Assembly (NCBI RefSeq): GCF_900109685.1
Contig: NZ_FOBB01000006.1
Coordinates: forward strand, 186,001-250,000
Source: Chitinophaga rupis
Lineage (GTDB): Bacteria > Bacteroidota > Bacteroidia > Chitinophagales > Chitinophagaceae
Reading direction: 5' to 3'
Length of the DNA: 64,000 nt
In this document: positions 18,436-26,793 of the stretch, in pieces
How positions within the stretch are numbered: position 1 is the first letter of the stretch
Layout of the letters: each line of letters begins with the position of its first letter
The notes under the pieces: model-generated
The model's input: only the letters and a program-made list of their open reading frames with translations
The model's database searches: none
What the model was told of the DNA's origin: nothing
Program-made: the position numbers and the translations under genes

Positions 18436-19245
18436 TTATTTATCAATCATTTTATAAACCCGTACATAATCTACTTCCATAGCGGTAGGAAAAGCGTTGT
18501 CGTCAATCCCCTTTTGCCCGCCCCAGTCGCCGCCTACGGCTACATTCAGCAGCAGGTGAAAGCGTTTATCGAAGGGCCATACCTTGTAGCCAGTACCTTC
18601 ATTCTTAAATTCAAATATCAGCTGGTCATCAATAAATCCCTGCATGTATTGGGGTGTCCAGTCTACCCGGTACAAATGAAATGCCGTAGTGGCATTTTCA
18701 ATAATTTTAGTAGCTGTCTTTTGAGTGTTGATCTTGAAATAATAGGACTCCGTATGCGCGGTAATGTGAATATTGTTGAGGTCATACCCTACATGCTCCA
18801 TAATATCTATTTCGCCCGACTTAGGCCAGTTGCCATAAGCCCAGTCTGTAGGCAGCATCCAGATGGCGGGCCAGGTGCCTCTACCGGCGGGCAGCTTGGC
18901 TTTGATCTCAAAACGGCCGTACAGGAAATCGCCTTTGTTTTTGGTAACTATGCGCGCGGAGGTATAGTTCTTTCCTTCCTTATTTTCTTTGCGGGCGGTA
19001 ATGGAAAGTACGCCATTGGCTACAGATGCATTTTTAATGCTGCTGGTGTAATACTGCAGCTCATTGTTGCCCCAGCCCCTGCCGCCAATATCATAGCCCC
19101 ATTTAGCGGAATCCGGCAAACCGCTGTAGTTAAATTCATCGGCCCATACCGGGTTTTTCTCAAACTGCCAGTGTTTGGCGGGTTGCTGGGCGTGGCCTGT
19201 TAATGGCAAAGCGAATAATAATGCGAGTAATAATGGCGCCTTCAT
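18436..19245 (-). CDS. GH16 endo-beta-glucanase (laminarinase-like)
   Basis: A 269-aa exported beta-jelly-roll enzyme. Start chosen at 19245 (MKAPLLLALLFALPLTGHAQ), a clean Sec signal; the open frame runs upstream to 19377, but that extension is translated from an intergenic palindrome (FWFLFGEAKRNKK) and is not real. The catalytic motif SGEIDIMEHVG gives nucleophile Glu145, helper Asp147 and acid/base Glu150; WWxELQYY-type start (GNNELQYYT) and GTWPAIWMLP are also typical of GH16 subfamily 3 endo-1,3-beta-glucanases. It lies in locus 1 after SusD (270 bp away) and 2 bp before GH30. It likely makes the first cuts in laminarin-like or fungal beta-1,3-glucan. Confidence 0.95.
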   Translation of the reverse strand: MKAPLLLALLFALPLTGHAQQPAKHWQFEKNPVWADEFNYSGLPDSAKWGYDIGGRGWGNNELQYYTSSIKNASVANGVLSITARKENKEGKNYTSARIVTKNKGDFLYGRFEIKAKLPAGRGTWPAIWMLPTDWAYGNWPKSGEIDIMEHVGYDLNNIHITAHTESYYFKINTQKTATKIIENATTAFHLYRVDWTPQYMQGFIDDQLIFEFKNEGTGYKVWPFDKRFHLLLNVAVGGDWGGQKGIDDNAFPTAMEVDYVRVYKMIDK

Positions 19246-19332
19246 AACGGTATTTGTTTTTATGAAAGCGGCGGGGGAATGTAAACATTCCTGCCCGCCG
19301 GATTTCATTTCATCAAAAGTATCTATTTTTTT

Positions 19333-19398
19333 GTTCCTTTTTGCTTCCCCAAAAAGGAACCAAAAAGGGGCCCGCAACCGGTTACCGCCCGGTTGCGG
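19333..19398. repeat. Pair of perfect intergenic palindromes
   Basis: Arm pair 1: GTTCCTTTTTG (19333-19343) with CAAAAAGGAAC (19350-19360), 6-nt loop. Arm pair 2: CCGCAACCGG (19372-19381) with CCGGTTGCGG (19389-19398), 7-nt loop. They lie between SusD and the true GH16 start. Read on the minus strand, pair 1 is followed by AAAAAAATAG rather than a U-tract, so it is not a classical terminator. Such C/T-rich 'CTTTTTGG' palindromes recur in Bacteroidota intergenic DNA. It could protect or attenuate the susCD transcript ahead of the enzymes. Confidence 0.65.
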
Positions 19399-19470
19399 TG
19401 TGGTACCTTGATTAAGCGTTGTTGCTACTGTGGTGCCGGGCTGTTGGGCCTCTCTTGCACCACCTTATTT

Positions 19471-19510
19471 ATTCCTTGATTTACTCAATTTTAGTGTTGT
19501 CAAGCCCTGA
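19471..19510 (-). pseudogene. Decayed tandem copy of the susD 3' end
   Basis: This 40-nt stretch matches 19533-19572, the end of the susD reading frame, at about 33 of 40 positions. Translated in the minus direction it gives GLDNTKIE, stop, IKE, against ELDNTKIEQSKEWGGTK in the intact gene. The offset is 62 bp, so it is a degenerate tandem duplication of the gene's last ~60 bp, placed immediately after its stop. Confidence 0.7.
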
Positions 19511-19515
19511 TGCTA

Positions 19516-21060
19516 TTATTTGGTGCCGCCCCATTCCTTGCTTTGCTCGATTTTGGTGTTGTCCAGCTCTAAAAGGGGGATGGGCAATATTTCATTTTTA
19601 CCGGCTACAAATCCGCGGGTAGCCAGTACGGTGGCGGCTTTGCCGGTACGTACCAGGTCGAACCAGCGCTTGCCTTCACCGGCCAGTTCTAAGCGGCGCT
19701 CGTTAAAAATGTTATCAAAAGTAGCCGGGATAGCGGGTAAGCCTACACGGGCACGCACGGCATTCAGCAGCGCATAAGAGCGGGTGCCGGCCAGACCGCT
19801 TTCGCCATTACGCACGCGGGCTTCTGCTTCCATCAGGTAGGTATCTGCCAAACGGATCTCGTACATATTAATGCCGAAGTTCAGCTCAGAGGGGCCACCG
19901 CCGGTGCTTTTGTTAGATACGCGGCCGGCAAATTTCTCCAGGAAATAACCGGTGTTGTTGTATCCTTTTTCATAGGAGGCAATACCGTTCTTTTCAAGGC
20001 TGTCAAGATTAGCAATGGTATAGAGATAACGGGGATCATTATGAATAGCGTTGAAAAGGCTGGTGGTAACGGGCAAAAAGCTCCAGCCGGATACGTAATC
20101 AGGCGCGCCTGTTTTTAATGCCTTATAAGCACGGGGGCCTACCATAATGCCCAGCACATTACCTTCTGAACAGGATACGCAATCCCAGTTACCGGCAGAA
20201 GTAGAGGTGAAGGACATTTCAAAAATGGATTCTGAATTGAACTTCGTTTTCCACAGATCGCCAAAATTAGCCAGCAGCTTATAACCGTAGGTAGCGCTTA
20301 CATCGCCGGGGGTGGCGCCATTTACTTCCTGAAATTCTGCAATGGCTTCTGTCCACTTCTGCTCCCACAGATATACCTTACCCAGCAGGGCATGTGCAGT
20401 GCCTTTGGTTACGCGGCCACCTTCTGAAGCGGCATTGATGGTATTGGGCAGGTTCGTTTCTGCGATAGCTTCCTTCAGGTCTTTTTCTATCTGCGCATAT
20501 ACTTCCTGCGGCGTTACCTGCGGTATATTATACCAGTCGTTTTTTTCAATAGGTTCCAGCGTAAGCGGTATGTTCTTGAAAAAGCGTACCAGGTCAAAAT
20601 AGAAATAGGCCCGCAGCAATTTTGCTTCTGCTGTAAAACGCGCTTTGGTATTTTCATCCATAGCGGTTACACCGGGCAGCTTTTGTAGCAGCTTGTTAGC
20701 ACGGAAAACACCCTGGTAGCTGTTAGCCCAGATATCGTCCTGCGGGCCCGTTGCCGGCGTTAAGGTGTAATTGGAAATAACCTGCAGCTGGCTTACGTCG
20801 TTCGGGCCGCCGCCACCAGCCAGGTGATCGTCTGATGCGGCATCTGCCACACCTACCTTGGTCACATAACCATTGCTGGTCCAGGGTACTTTATCATAAA
20901 TGGCTATCAGTCCGGTATAGGCTTCTGCCGCTGTTTTGTAATAATTCTCTTCCAGTATGGTGCCCCTGGGCTGTACATCCAGGAAACCACGGCTACAGGC
21001 TGCTGCCATGGAAAGACCAGCGGCCACTAATGCGATGTATTTTATATTACGTTGCTTCAT
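19516..21060 (-). CDS. SusD/RagB-family outer-membrane glycan-binding lipoprotein (locus 1)
   Basis: A 514-aa surface lipoprotein: signal with Cys22 (AAACSRGFLDVQPRG; the FLDV.P.G start is typical of SusD), alpha-helical TPR-like body (EAKLLRAYFYFDLVRFFKNIPL, a family hallmark) and the C-terminal RagB segment (NERRLELAGEGKRWFDLVRTG). It caps the SusC pore and binds oligosaccharide. It starts 12 bp past the susC stop and is followed by GH16 and GH30, which point to beta-glucan as cargo. Its last ~60 bp are present as a decayed second copy just downstream. Confidence 0.97.
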   Translation of the reverse strand: MKQRNIKYIALVAAGLSMAAACSRGFLDVQPRGTILEENYYKTAAEAYTGLIAIYDKVPWTSNGYVTKVGVADAASDDHLAGGGGPNDVSQLQVISNYTLTPATGPQDDIWANSYQGVFRANKLLQKLPGVTAMDENTKARFTAEAKLLRAYFYFDLVRFFKNIPLTLEPIEKNDWYNIPQVTPQEVYAQIEKDLKEAIAETNLPNTINAASEGGRVTKGTAHALLGKVYLWEQKWTEAIAEFQEVNGATPGDVSATYGYKLLANFGDLWKTKFNSESIFEMSFTSTSAGNWDCVSCSEGNVLGIMVGPRAYKALKTGAPDYVSGWSFLPVTTSLFNAIHNDPRYLYTIANLDSLEKNGIASYEKGYNNTGYFLEKFAGRVSNKSTGGGPSELNFGINMYEIRLADTYLMEAEARVRNGESGLAGTRSYALLNAVRARVGLPAIPATFDNIFNERRLELAGEGKRWFDLVRTGKAATVLATRGFVAGKNEILPIPLLELDNTKIEQSKEWGGTK

Positions 21061-21072
21061 CTTTCAATAGTT

Positions 21073-24000
21073 TTAAAAAGTAACATTTAAACCTGCCATA
21101 TAAGAACGGGCCTGCGGATAAATACCACGGTCCACACTCAGTACGCCATTACTACGGTCATTACCGCCAATTTCAGGATCATAGCCGCTGTAACCGGTAA
21201 TGGTGAACAGGTTCTCAGCCATTATATATACCCGTACTTTTGAAATGAGCGCTTTTTTGGTAAGCGTGCCCGGTAAGGTATAACCCAGCTGTATGTTGCG
21301 CATACGGAAGTAGCTGCCGCTTTCCAGGTAAAAGTCTGAAGGGTTGGTAAAGTTCTTGTTCGGATCATCTACGTTCAAACGGGGAAAATCTGAGGAAGTA
21401 CCTTCACCATGCCAGCGGCCCAGCGCTGTGGTTTGCCAGTTGGCATTCGGAATATCCAGCCTGCGCAGCGCCTGGAAGATCTTGTTACCGGCAGAGCCCT
21501 GGCCAAATACAGTAAGGTCAAATCCTTTGTAAGCAGCATTGATGGAGAAGCCGTATGACCAGCTGGGAATAGGGTTACCAATAAATGTGCGGTCTGCATC
21601 ACTGATCACCCCATCATTATTCAGATCCGCCCAGCGGAAATCGCCCGGTTGTGCGCCCGGCTGAATCCTTTTGCCGTCTTTTGTATATGCATCAATCTCT
21701 GCCTGGTTCTGGAAAACACCCATGGTCTTGAAACCATAGAATGCGTTATACTGCTGGCCTACTGCAATACGTGTTAAAGGGTAGCTGCTGGCTACAAAAG
21801 GCACCTGGTCGTCTGTAATATATTTTACACCGGTACCCAGGTTGGTTACTTTATTTTTCAGGTAAGATACGTTGGCGTTCACACCCAGGTTCAGATCACC
21901 CAGCTGTTTGCGGTAACCTACTTCCAGCTCCAGACCGGTGTTATCCATATCCGCTACGTTAGCGGCAGGGTTGGTGTTGGAACCTATGTAAGCCGGGATG
22001 CGCGGGTTACGCAAAATGCCGGTGGTTACTTTTTTGTACCAGTCAAAATTTACAAAGAAGTCGCGGAAAAGGGTGGCTTCAAAACCAACGTTGGTCTGGC
22101 TGGTTTGTTCCCATTTCAGATCCGGGTTAGCCGGTGCATTGGGGCTGTAGCCTATCAGGTAGCTGCCGCTGTTGCCAATGGTATAGTTACGGCCACTGCC
22201 CAGGGTAGAGGCGTAAGCAAAGTCGTTAATGTTATCATTACCTACAATACCGTAACCGCCGCGGATCTTTAAGAAATCCACTACATTGTTCTTAGGCCAG
22301 AAGTTTTCACGGGAGCTTACCCAGCCCAGTGAAAAGGATGGGAAGTTACCATACTTGTTATTTACACCAAAGCGTGATGAACCATCGCGGCGTATAACAC
22401 CCTGTACCAGGTATTTTTCATCGTAGTTATAATCCAAACGGGCAAATAGTGAAGACACCGTATGATCAATACCTTCTGAACCGGATGATACGCGCTTATC
22501 GCTAGGCACATTAAAGTTCAGGGATGCTTCTTTAAAATTGGTAGCTGGTATCTCGTAATAGGTAACACTGGTGCCGCGGGTGTGGTTGTCCTTATAGGCG
22601 CCTTGTCCTAACAGCACCGTGAAGTTATGCAAACCGGCTACTTTGTTGTAAGACAGCGTGTTTTCCAGGTTCCAGTCAAAACGCTGGTTGTTGCTACGCA
22701 GGAAAGAAGTACGGGTGGTGTTGGTGGAAGAGTTGAGGTAGTAAATAGGCGTAAAGGTCTCATCGCCCCAGAAACCTATTTTGGTACCTACTGTGGAACG
22801 CAGACGCAGGCCTTTAATGGGCTGCACTTCTATATACGCATTGCCTACTATGTTATGTGCCCAGGAGTAGTTGCCCAAACGGGTTTGGATATATGCCTGG
22901 GGGTTAGTAAGCTCCTGGCCCACCTGGCCGGAAATACCATACGGGCGGCCACTGGCATCTTTTACCACACCCAGGTTCAGGTAAGGCTGTGCTGCTGCAA
23001 CAGCAGGATCCGTTACTACTAGCGGCGTAATAGGATCCATATTGATGGCAGAGCTTAAAGGCCCGCCGAACTCATTGTTGGTATTACCCAGGCCGATGGA
23101 TTTTTCGTAGGAGTAACCTACGTTCTGCCCAACGGTTACCCACTCTGATAATTTATGTGTGGAGTTCAGGCGCAGGTTCACACGCTGGTATTTGGAAATA
23201 TCAGTGGCTACAATACCATCCTGTTTCAGGTAACCTATGGAGCTGTAAAAGGTAGACTTCTCGCTACCGCCGCTTACGCTGATCTCATGGCTCTGGCGGG
23301 CAGCGCTGTTGTTAAAGATCACATCCTGCCAGTCGGTACCTGCGCCAAAAGATGCCGGGTTGGCAAATGGTGCAGCCTTGCCGGCATTTACAGCTGCCTC
23401 ATTACGCAGGGTAGCGTATTCGGTAGCATTCAGCATATGCAGCTTTTTAGCAGGTGCAGAGGTACCATAATAACCATTATAGTTCACCTGCGTAGTACCG
23501 GCCTTACCTTTTTTAGTGGTGATGAGTATAACGCCGGCGGCTGCACGCGCACCGTATATAGCCTGGGAAGCAGCATCTTTCAATACTTCCATGGATTCTA
23601 TATCGTGCGGGTTCAGGTAGCTGATGCCGCCGTTATCTACTACTACCCCATCTACTACCCACAGCGGATTACTATTGTTAAAAGAGGTAACACCTCGTAC
23701 CCGTACGCTGGCGCTGGAACCGGGCTGGCCGCTGCTGGCGGCAATAGTAACACCGGAAGTGCGGCCCTGCAGGGTTTGTTCCAGGCGGGTTACCGGCTGG
23801 TTCTCAATATCAGCAGCTTTTACGCTGGAGATAGCGCCGGTTACCACGCTTTTCTTTTGTACGCCGTAACCTACTACTACGGTTTCTGTTAAAGCAGTTT
23901 GCGACATCTGCAGCTGTACATCCTGTACTCCGGCAACAGCCGGCAAGGTATGCTGGGTGTACCCTACAAAGGATACCACCAGCTCACTGTTACGGGGTGC

Positions 24001-24594
24001 GCGGATATTGTACCGGCCCTCGCCGTCAGTTGCAGTACCTGTGTTGGTACCTTTAACGCGGATGGTGGCGCCGGGTATGGGCTGGCCCTTTTCGTCGGTT
24101 ACGCGGCCGCTGATGCTAACAGTGGTATCCTGCTGCATTTTAGCTGCAGGGCGCACCTGTATAATAATACGTGAGCCATCAATACTATAGAACATGGCCT
24201 GATCGCGGAGGCATTCGTCCAGCACTTCCTTTACCGTGGCATTTTTTACCGATACGGTTACAGGCTTAGTGCGTGACAGCATATTCTCATCATACACTAT
24301 AGACATGCCCGCCTGACGGGATACTTCTTTCAGCACCTTTTTCAGCGATGCGTTCTTTTCTGAAAGTGTGATCTGCTGGGACACTGCTTTTGCGCTTATC
24401 TGCAAGCAGGCTGCCAGCATTAAAAAGGCAGTCAGTTTCATAACGCAGAGCATTTTACGGGCCAGCAGGCTTTTTGCTGTAATACCATGGTCCGTGATTT
24501 GATTTTGGTATTGCTTTTCAATAACGTGAGCGTGCCCACGCCAGGTAGGTAGCTTCCGGGTAACGGAAGCTTTACCACTAAAGTTTAAATACAT
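21073..24594 (-). CDS. SusC/RagA-family TonB-dependent transporter with STN domain (locus 1)
   Basis: A 1173-aa outer-membrane protein. Order: leader and signal (CVMKLTAFLMLAACLQISAKA, ~50-70), STN domain ~75-130 (ITLSEKNASLKKVLKEVSRQ), carboxypeptidase-D-like domain ~140-225 (ISGRVTDEKGQPIPGATIRV), TonB-box-like ETVVVGYG, plug with LWVVDGVVVDNGG and IYGARAAAGVILITTKKG, then the 22-strand barrel to the C-terminal aromatic end (SYMAGLNVTF). The STN domain is the element that contacts a FecR anti-sigma factor, matching the sigma/FecR pair upstream. The N-terminus is long; a start nearer residue 47-51 (MLCVMKL) is possible. It imports glycan with SusD, energized by TonB. Confidence 0.97.
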   Translation of the reverse strand: MYLNFSGKASVTRKLPTWRGHAHVIEKQYQNQITDHGITAKSLLARKMLCVMKLTAFLMLAACLQISAKAVSQQITLSEKNASLKKVLKEVSRQAGMSIVYDENMLSRTKPVTVSVKNATVKEVLDECLRDQAMFYSIDGSRIIIQVRPAAKMQQDTTVSISGRVTDEKGQPIPGATIRVKGTNTGTATDGEGRYNIRAPRNSELVVSFVGYTQHTLPAVAGVQDVQLQMSQTALTETVVVGYGVQKKSVVTGAISSVKAADIENQPVTRLEQTLQGRTSGVTIAASSGQPGSSASVRVRGVTSFNNSNPLWVVDGVVVDNGGISYLNPHDIESMEVLKDAASQAIYGARAAAGVILITTKKGKAGTTQVNYNGYYGTSAPAKKLHMLNATEYATLRNEAAVNAGKAAPFANPASFGAGTDWQDVIFNNSAARQSHEISVSGGSEKSTFYSSIGYLKQDGIVATDISKYQRVNLRLNSTHKLSEWVTVGQNVGYSYEKSIGLGNTNNEFGGPLSSAINMDPITPLVVTDPAVAAAQPYLNLGVVKDASGRPYGISGQVGQELTNPQAYIQTRLGNYSWAHNIVGNAYIEVQPIKGLRLRSTVGTKIGFWGDETFTPIYYLNSSTNTTRTSFLRSNNQRFDWNLENTLSYNKVAGLHNFTVLLGQGAYKDNHTRGTSVTYYEIPATNFKEASLNFNVPSDKRVSSGSEGIDHTVSSLFARLDYNYDEKYLVQGVIRRDGSSRFGVNNKYGNFPSFSLGWVSSRENFWPKNNVVDFLKIRGGYGIVGNDNINDFAYASTLGSGRNYTIGNSGSYLIGYSPNAPANPDLKWEQTSQTNVGFEATLFRDFFVNFDWYKKVTTGILRNPRIPAYIGSNTNPAANVADMDNTGLELEVGYRKQLGDLNLGVNANVSYLKNKVTNLGTGVKYITDDQVPFVASSYPLTRIAVGQQYNAFYGFKTMGVFQNQAEIDAYTKDGKRIQPGAQPGDFRWADLNNDGVISDADRTFIGNPIPSWSYGFSINAAYKGFDLTVFGQGSAGNKIFQALRRLDIPNANWQTTALGRWHGEGTSSDFPRLNVDDPNKNFTNPSDFYLESGSYFRMRNIQLGYTLPGTLTKKALISKVRVYIMAENLFTITGYSGYDPEIGGNDRSNGVLSVDRGIYPQARSYMAGLNVTF

Positions 24595-24789
24595 ACTTTT
24601 GTAGTGTTTGGGAATGACCAGATAATAGTTCTTAACGGGACTTATTGTTTCTTCGGGAACCCAGACTTTCTGCCGGGGGTGTTGCGAGCACTTCCGGCTT
24701 TTTTCATAGGTGTTGCCCTCTTTGTGCGTGTTAGCTTGTTTCAGGCTTCATAACGTTTATTCATGTTTTACGATCAGTTTTAACAATGC

Positions 24790-24821
24790 ATACCCGGCCG
24801 CACGTGGTAGCGGCCAGGTAT
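24790..24821. promoter_or_regulatory. Strong hairpin between fecR and susC (locus 1)
   Basis: ATACC-c-GGCCGC (24790-24801) pairs with GCGGCC-a-GGTAT (24810-24821): an 11-bp stem with one mismatch and an 8-nt loop. It is 18 bp past the fecR stop in the 244-bp gap before susC. Without a clear U-tract on the minus strand it may be a partial terminator or mRNA-stability element separating regulator and transporter expression. Confidence 0.5.
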
Positions 24822-24838
24822 GAAATTGATGACGTGGC

Positions 24839-26026
24839 TTATTCTGCTGTAACCGTCAGCCGCCGCCCTTCCAGGCTAAATTTTGCGCCATTCGCTTCCA
24901 GCATATGCAATATTTCAGATAAAGGCAGATTTCTGCTGATACGGCCGCCGAAAAGGCGGTTGCTGTTCACATTGCCATAGGTCACTTCTACATCATACCA
25001 ACGGGCCAGCTGGCGCATGATCACATTCATGCCGGCATTATCAAACTCAAAGAAGCCTGTTTTCCAGGCAATGGTTTGGTCTATATCTGCCTGGCGTACG
25101 GACATTTGGCCGGTGGTATATTCCAGTACCGACTGCTGTCCGGGTTTCAATAGCTGCTGGCGCTCACCGCGCTGCACGCGCACGGCGCCTTCCAATAGGG
25201 TTGTATTCAGGCTTTGTTCATCAGGGTAGGCCATAATGTCAAAACGGGTTCCTAATACCTGTACCTGTGTATTATTGATAGCTACAATAAACGGATGATC
25301 TGCATTGTGCGTTATTTCAAAATATCCCTGCCCCTGCAGCTCCACTACCCTTTCCTTACCGGTAAAGGCGGTGGGATATTTGAGGCGGGAAGCGGCATTC
25401 AGCCATACATGGCTGCCATCCGGCAACACAATATTAAACTGGCCGCCACGTGGCACCACCAGTGTATTATAACCAATAGCTTCTCCTTTACCCTGTGCAG
25501 CATATTCCAGCCGGCCATTGCGCTGCTGCACAGTGGTTTTGCCCTGCTGCAGCACCTGGTTGCCTGCGTTGTCCAGCTCCACCGTAGTGCCATCTGCCAG
25601 CGTAAGCACGGCTTTATTGGTGCCCGGCGCTACATCATTACTAATTACACTTTTCTTATTCAGCGCCATGTTTGAGGCAATGTTGTGCGACTTATCTGTT
25701 TTATAGAACCAGTATACGCTGCCGGCCAGTAATAACATTAATACAGATGCTACGGCTGCCCAGCGCCAGGGATGGCGTAAAGGCATTATTTTATTACGGC
25801 TGATGTGCTGGAGCAAACGGGCTTCAATCCGGTCGCTTACAGCGGCAGGTATTTCATGGGGTGTATTAATAGCCTGTTCAAACTCCTGCTGCAGCCTGGC
25901 TAACAGGGGACGATGCGCGTCTGAAGCCTTCAGCCAGTTGTACAGCGCTGCTGCTTCTTCGGGCGTACAGCTACCTTCCAGGTAGCGTTGTAACAGTTCT
26001 TCGTAGTGGCCTTTGGTTTCAGACAT
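24839..26026 (-). CDS. FecR-family anti-sigma factor (locus 1)
   Basis: A 395-aa inner-membrane regulator, started at MSETKGHYEELLQRYLEG (26026) because the nine residues before it in the open frame lack family character. The N-terminal cytosolic part (YLEGSCTPEEAAALYNWL) binds the sigma factor, a single membrane helix follows (WAAVASVLMLLLAGSVYWFY), then the periplasmic FecR domain (VVPRGGQFNIVLPDGSHVWL, LNAASRLKYP) and a C-terminal DUF4974 domain (NVIMRQLARWYDVEV, ISRNLPLSEILHML). It should release the ECF sigma factor at 26114-26713 when the SusC STN domain signals ligand binding. It lies 87 bp downstream of that gene and 244 bp before susC. Confidence 0.96.
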   Translation of the reverse strand: MSETKGHYEELLQRYLEGSCTPEEAAALYNWLKASDAHRPLLARLQQEFEQAINTPHEIPAAVSDRIEARLLQHISRNKIMPLRHPWRWAAVASVLMLLLAGSVYWFYKTDKSHNIASNMALNKKSVISNDVAPGTNKAVLTLADGTTVELDNAGNQVLQQGKTTVQQRNGRLEYAAQGKGEAIGYNTLVVPRGGQFNIVLPDGSHVWLNAASRLKYPTAFTGKERVVELQGQGYFEITHNADHPFIVAINNTQVQVLGTRFDIMAYPDEQSLNTTLLEGAVRVQRGERQQLLKPGQQSVLEYTTGQMSVRQADIDQTIAWKTGFFEFDNAGMNVIMRQLARWYDVEVTYGNVNSNRLFGGRISRNLPLSEILHMLEANGAKFSLEGRRLTVTAE

Positions 26027-26113
26027 AAGTGGACAACAGATACTGTTTGACACAGGTATCCAAGGTATATATCCGAAAAACGGGTGCGAGGGTACCCCTT
26101 TCCTGAAAAAAAG

Positions 26114-26713
26114 TTAGAATATTTTCTGTGCTAGGTATAAAAGAGTGATTACCAGGCCCTGGCGGTAAATATAATTATGAATGGCCCGCATGCTTAATAC
26201 CATATGTTTTTTCACCGCATTGCGGGAAATACCCAGAATGGCCGCTGCCTCATCATAACTTTTACCTTCCTGCCGGCACAGGCGGAATACATGCAGGCGC
26301 TGGGGGGTTAAACGGCCCAGTGCTTCCTGGAATAAACGGTTGTACTCTTTTTCATTTACCATTTGTTCCGGCCCATTACCTTGGAACTGAAGATGTTCCA
26401 ATACTTTTTCCTGTAACACCTCATCATACGCCAGCTTTTTAAGGGTTTTAAAAGCATGGTTACGGGCAATGCGATACAGGTAGCCGGTAAAGGGCAGGGC
26501 GGGATTAATACGGTGCCTGATCTCCCATACTTTCAGAAATACATCATGCACCAGGTCTTCTGCAAGCGAAGGTATTTTGCAGATACGCAGCAGGTAAGTA
26601 TACAGCGCAGGATGGTACTGCCGGTAAATGCTCGTGAAAGCCGACTCATCCCCTTCAATCATCCGTGCTATCAAACCCTCCCCGGATGGTATGCTGTCCA
26701 TGTGTTTGTACAT
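26114..26713 (-). CDS. ECF RNA polymerase sigma-70 factor, FecI-like (locus 1)
   Basis: A 199-aa sigma factor: region 2 near residues 20-80 (DLVHDVFLKVWEIR at 53-66) and region 4 at ~135-175 (LTPQRLHVFRLCRQEGKSYD, then AAAILGISRNAVKKHM as the helix-turn-helix). It is the first gene of the regulatory pair with FecR and would recruit polymerase to the susC promoter and probably its own. A C-terminal hydrophobic tail (GLVITLLYLAQKIF) is common in the Bacteroidota group. A good TAnnTTTG box lies 38 bp upstream (26758-26751). Confidence 0.96.
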   Translation of the reverse strand: MYKHMDSIPSGEGLIARMIEGDESAFTSIYRQYHPALYTYLLRICKIPSLAEDLVHDVFLKVWEIRHRINPALPFTGYLYRIARNHAFKTLKKLAYDEVLQEKVLEHLQFQGNGPEQMVNEKEYNRLFQEALGRLTPQRLHVFRLCRQEGKSYDEAAAILGISRNAVKKHMVLSMRAIHNYIYRQGLVITLLYLAQKIF

Positions 26714-26750
26714 TTAAGAAACCCTAACGCCGTAAATTAAATAAAACAGG

Positions 26751-26779
26751 CAAATGTACCAATTGGCGCTGAATTGGCG
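26751..26779 (-). promoter_or_regulatory. Putative promoter of the locus 1 sigma gene with direct repeats
   Basis: On the minus strand 26758-26751 reads TACATTTG, a full match to the Bacteroidota -7 box TAnnTTTG, 38 bp before the sigma start. A TTTG-type -33 element is not seen at the expected distance. Just upstream, the plus-strand word AATTGGCG occurs twice (26761-26768 and 26772-26779) with an 11-bp period, one helical turn, in the place of the -33 box: a possible activator site. Confidence 0.45.
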
Positions 26780-26793
26780 GTGCAGAAAGGATT

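Noticed and set aside
18514-19203. 229-codon open frame antisense to GH16
   Set aside because: Shadow of the GH16 gene; no start signal or motif, opposite strand to all PUL genes.
23155-23892. 245-codon open frame antisense to susC1
   Set aside because: It mirrors the codon pattern of the SusC gene, has no family motif and lies wholly inside a clear coding region.
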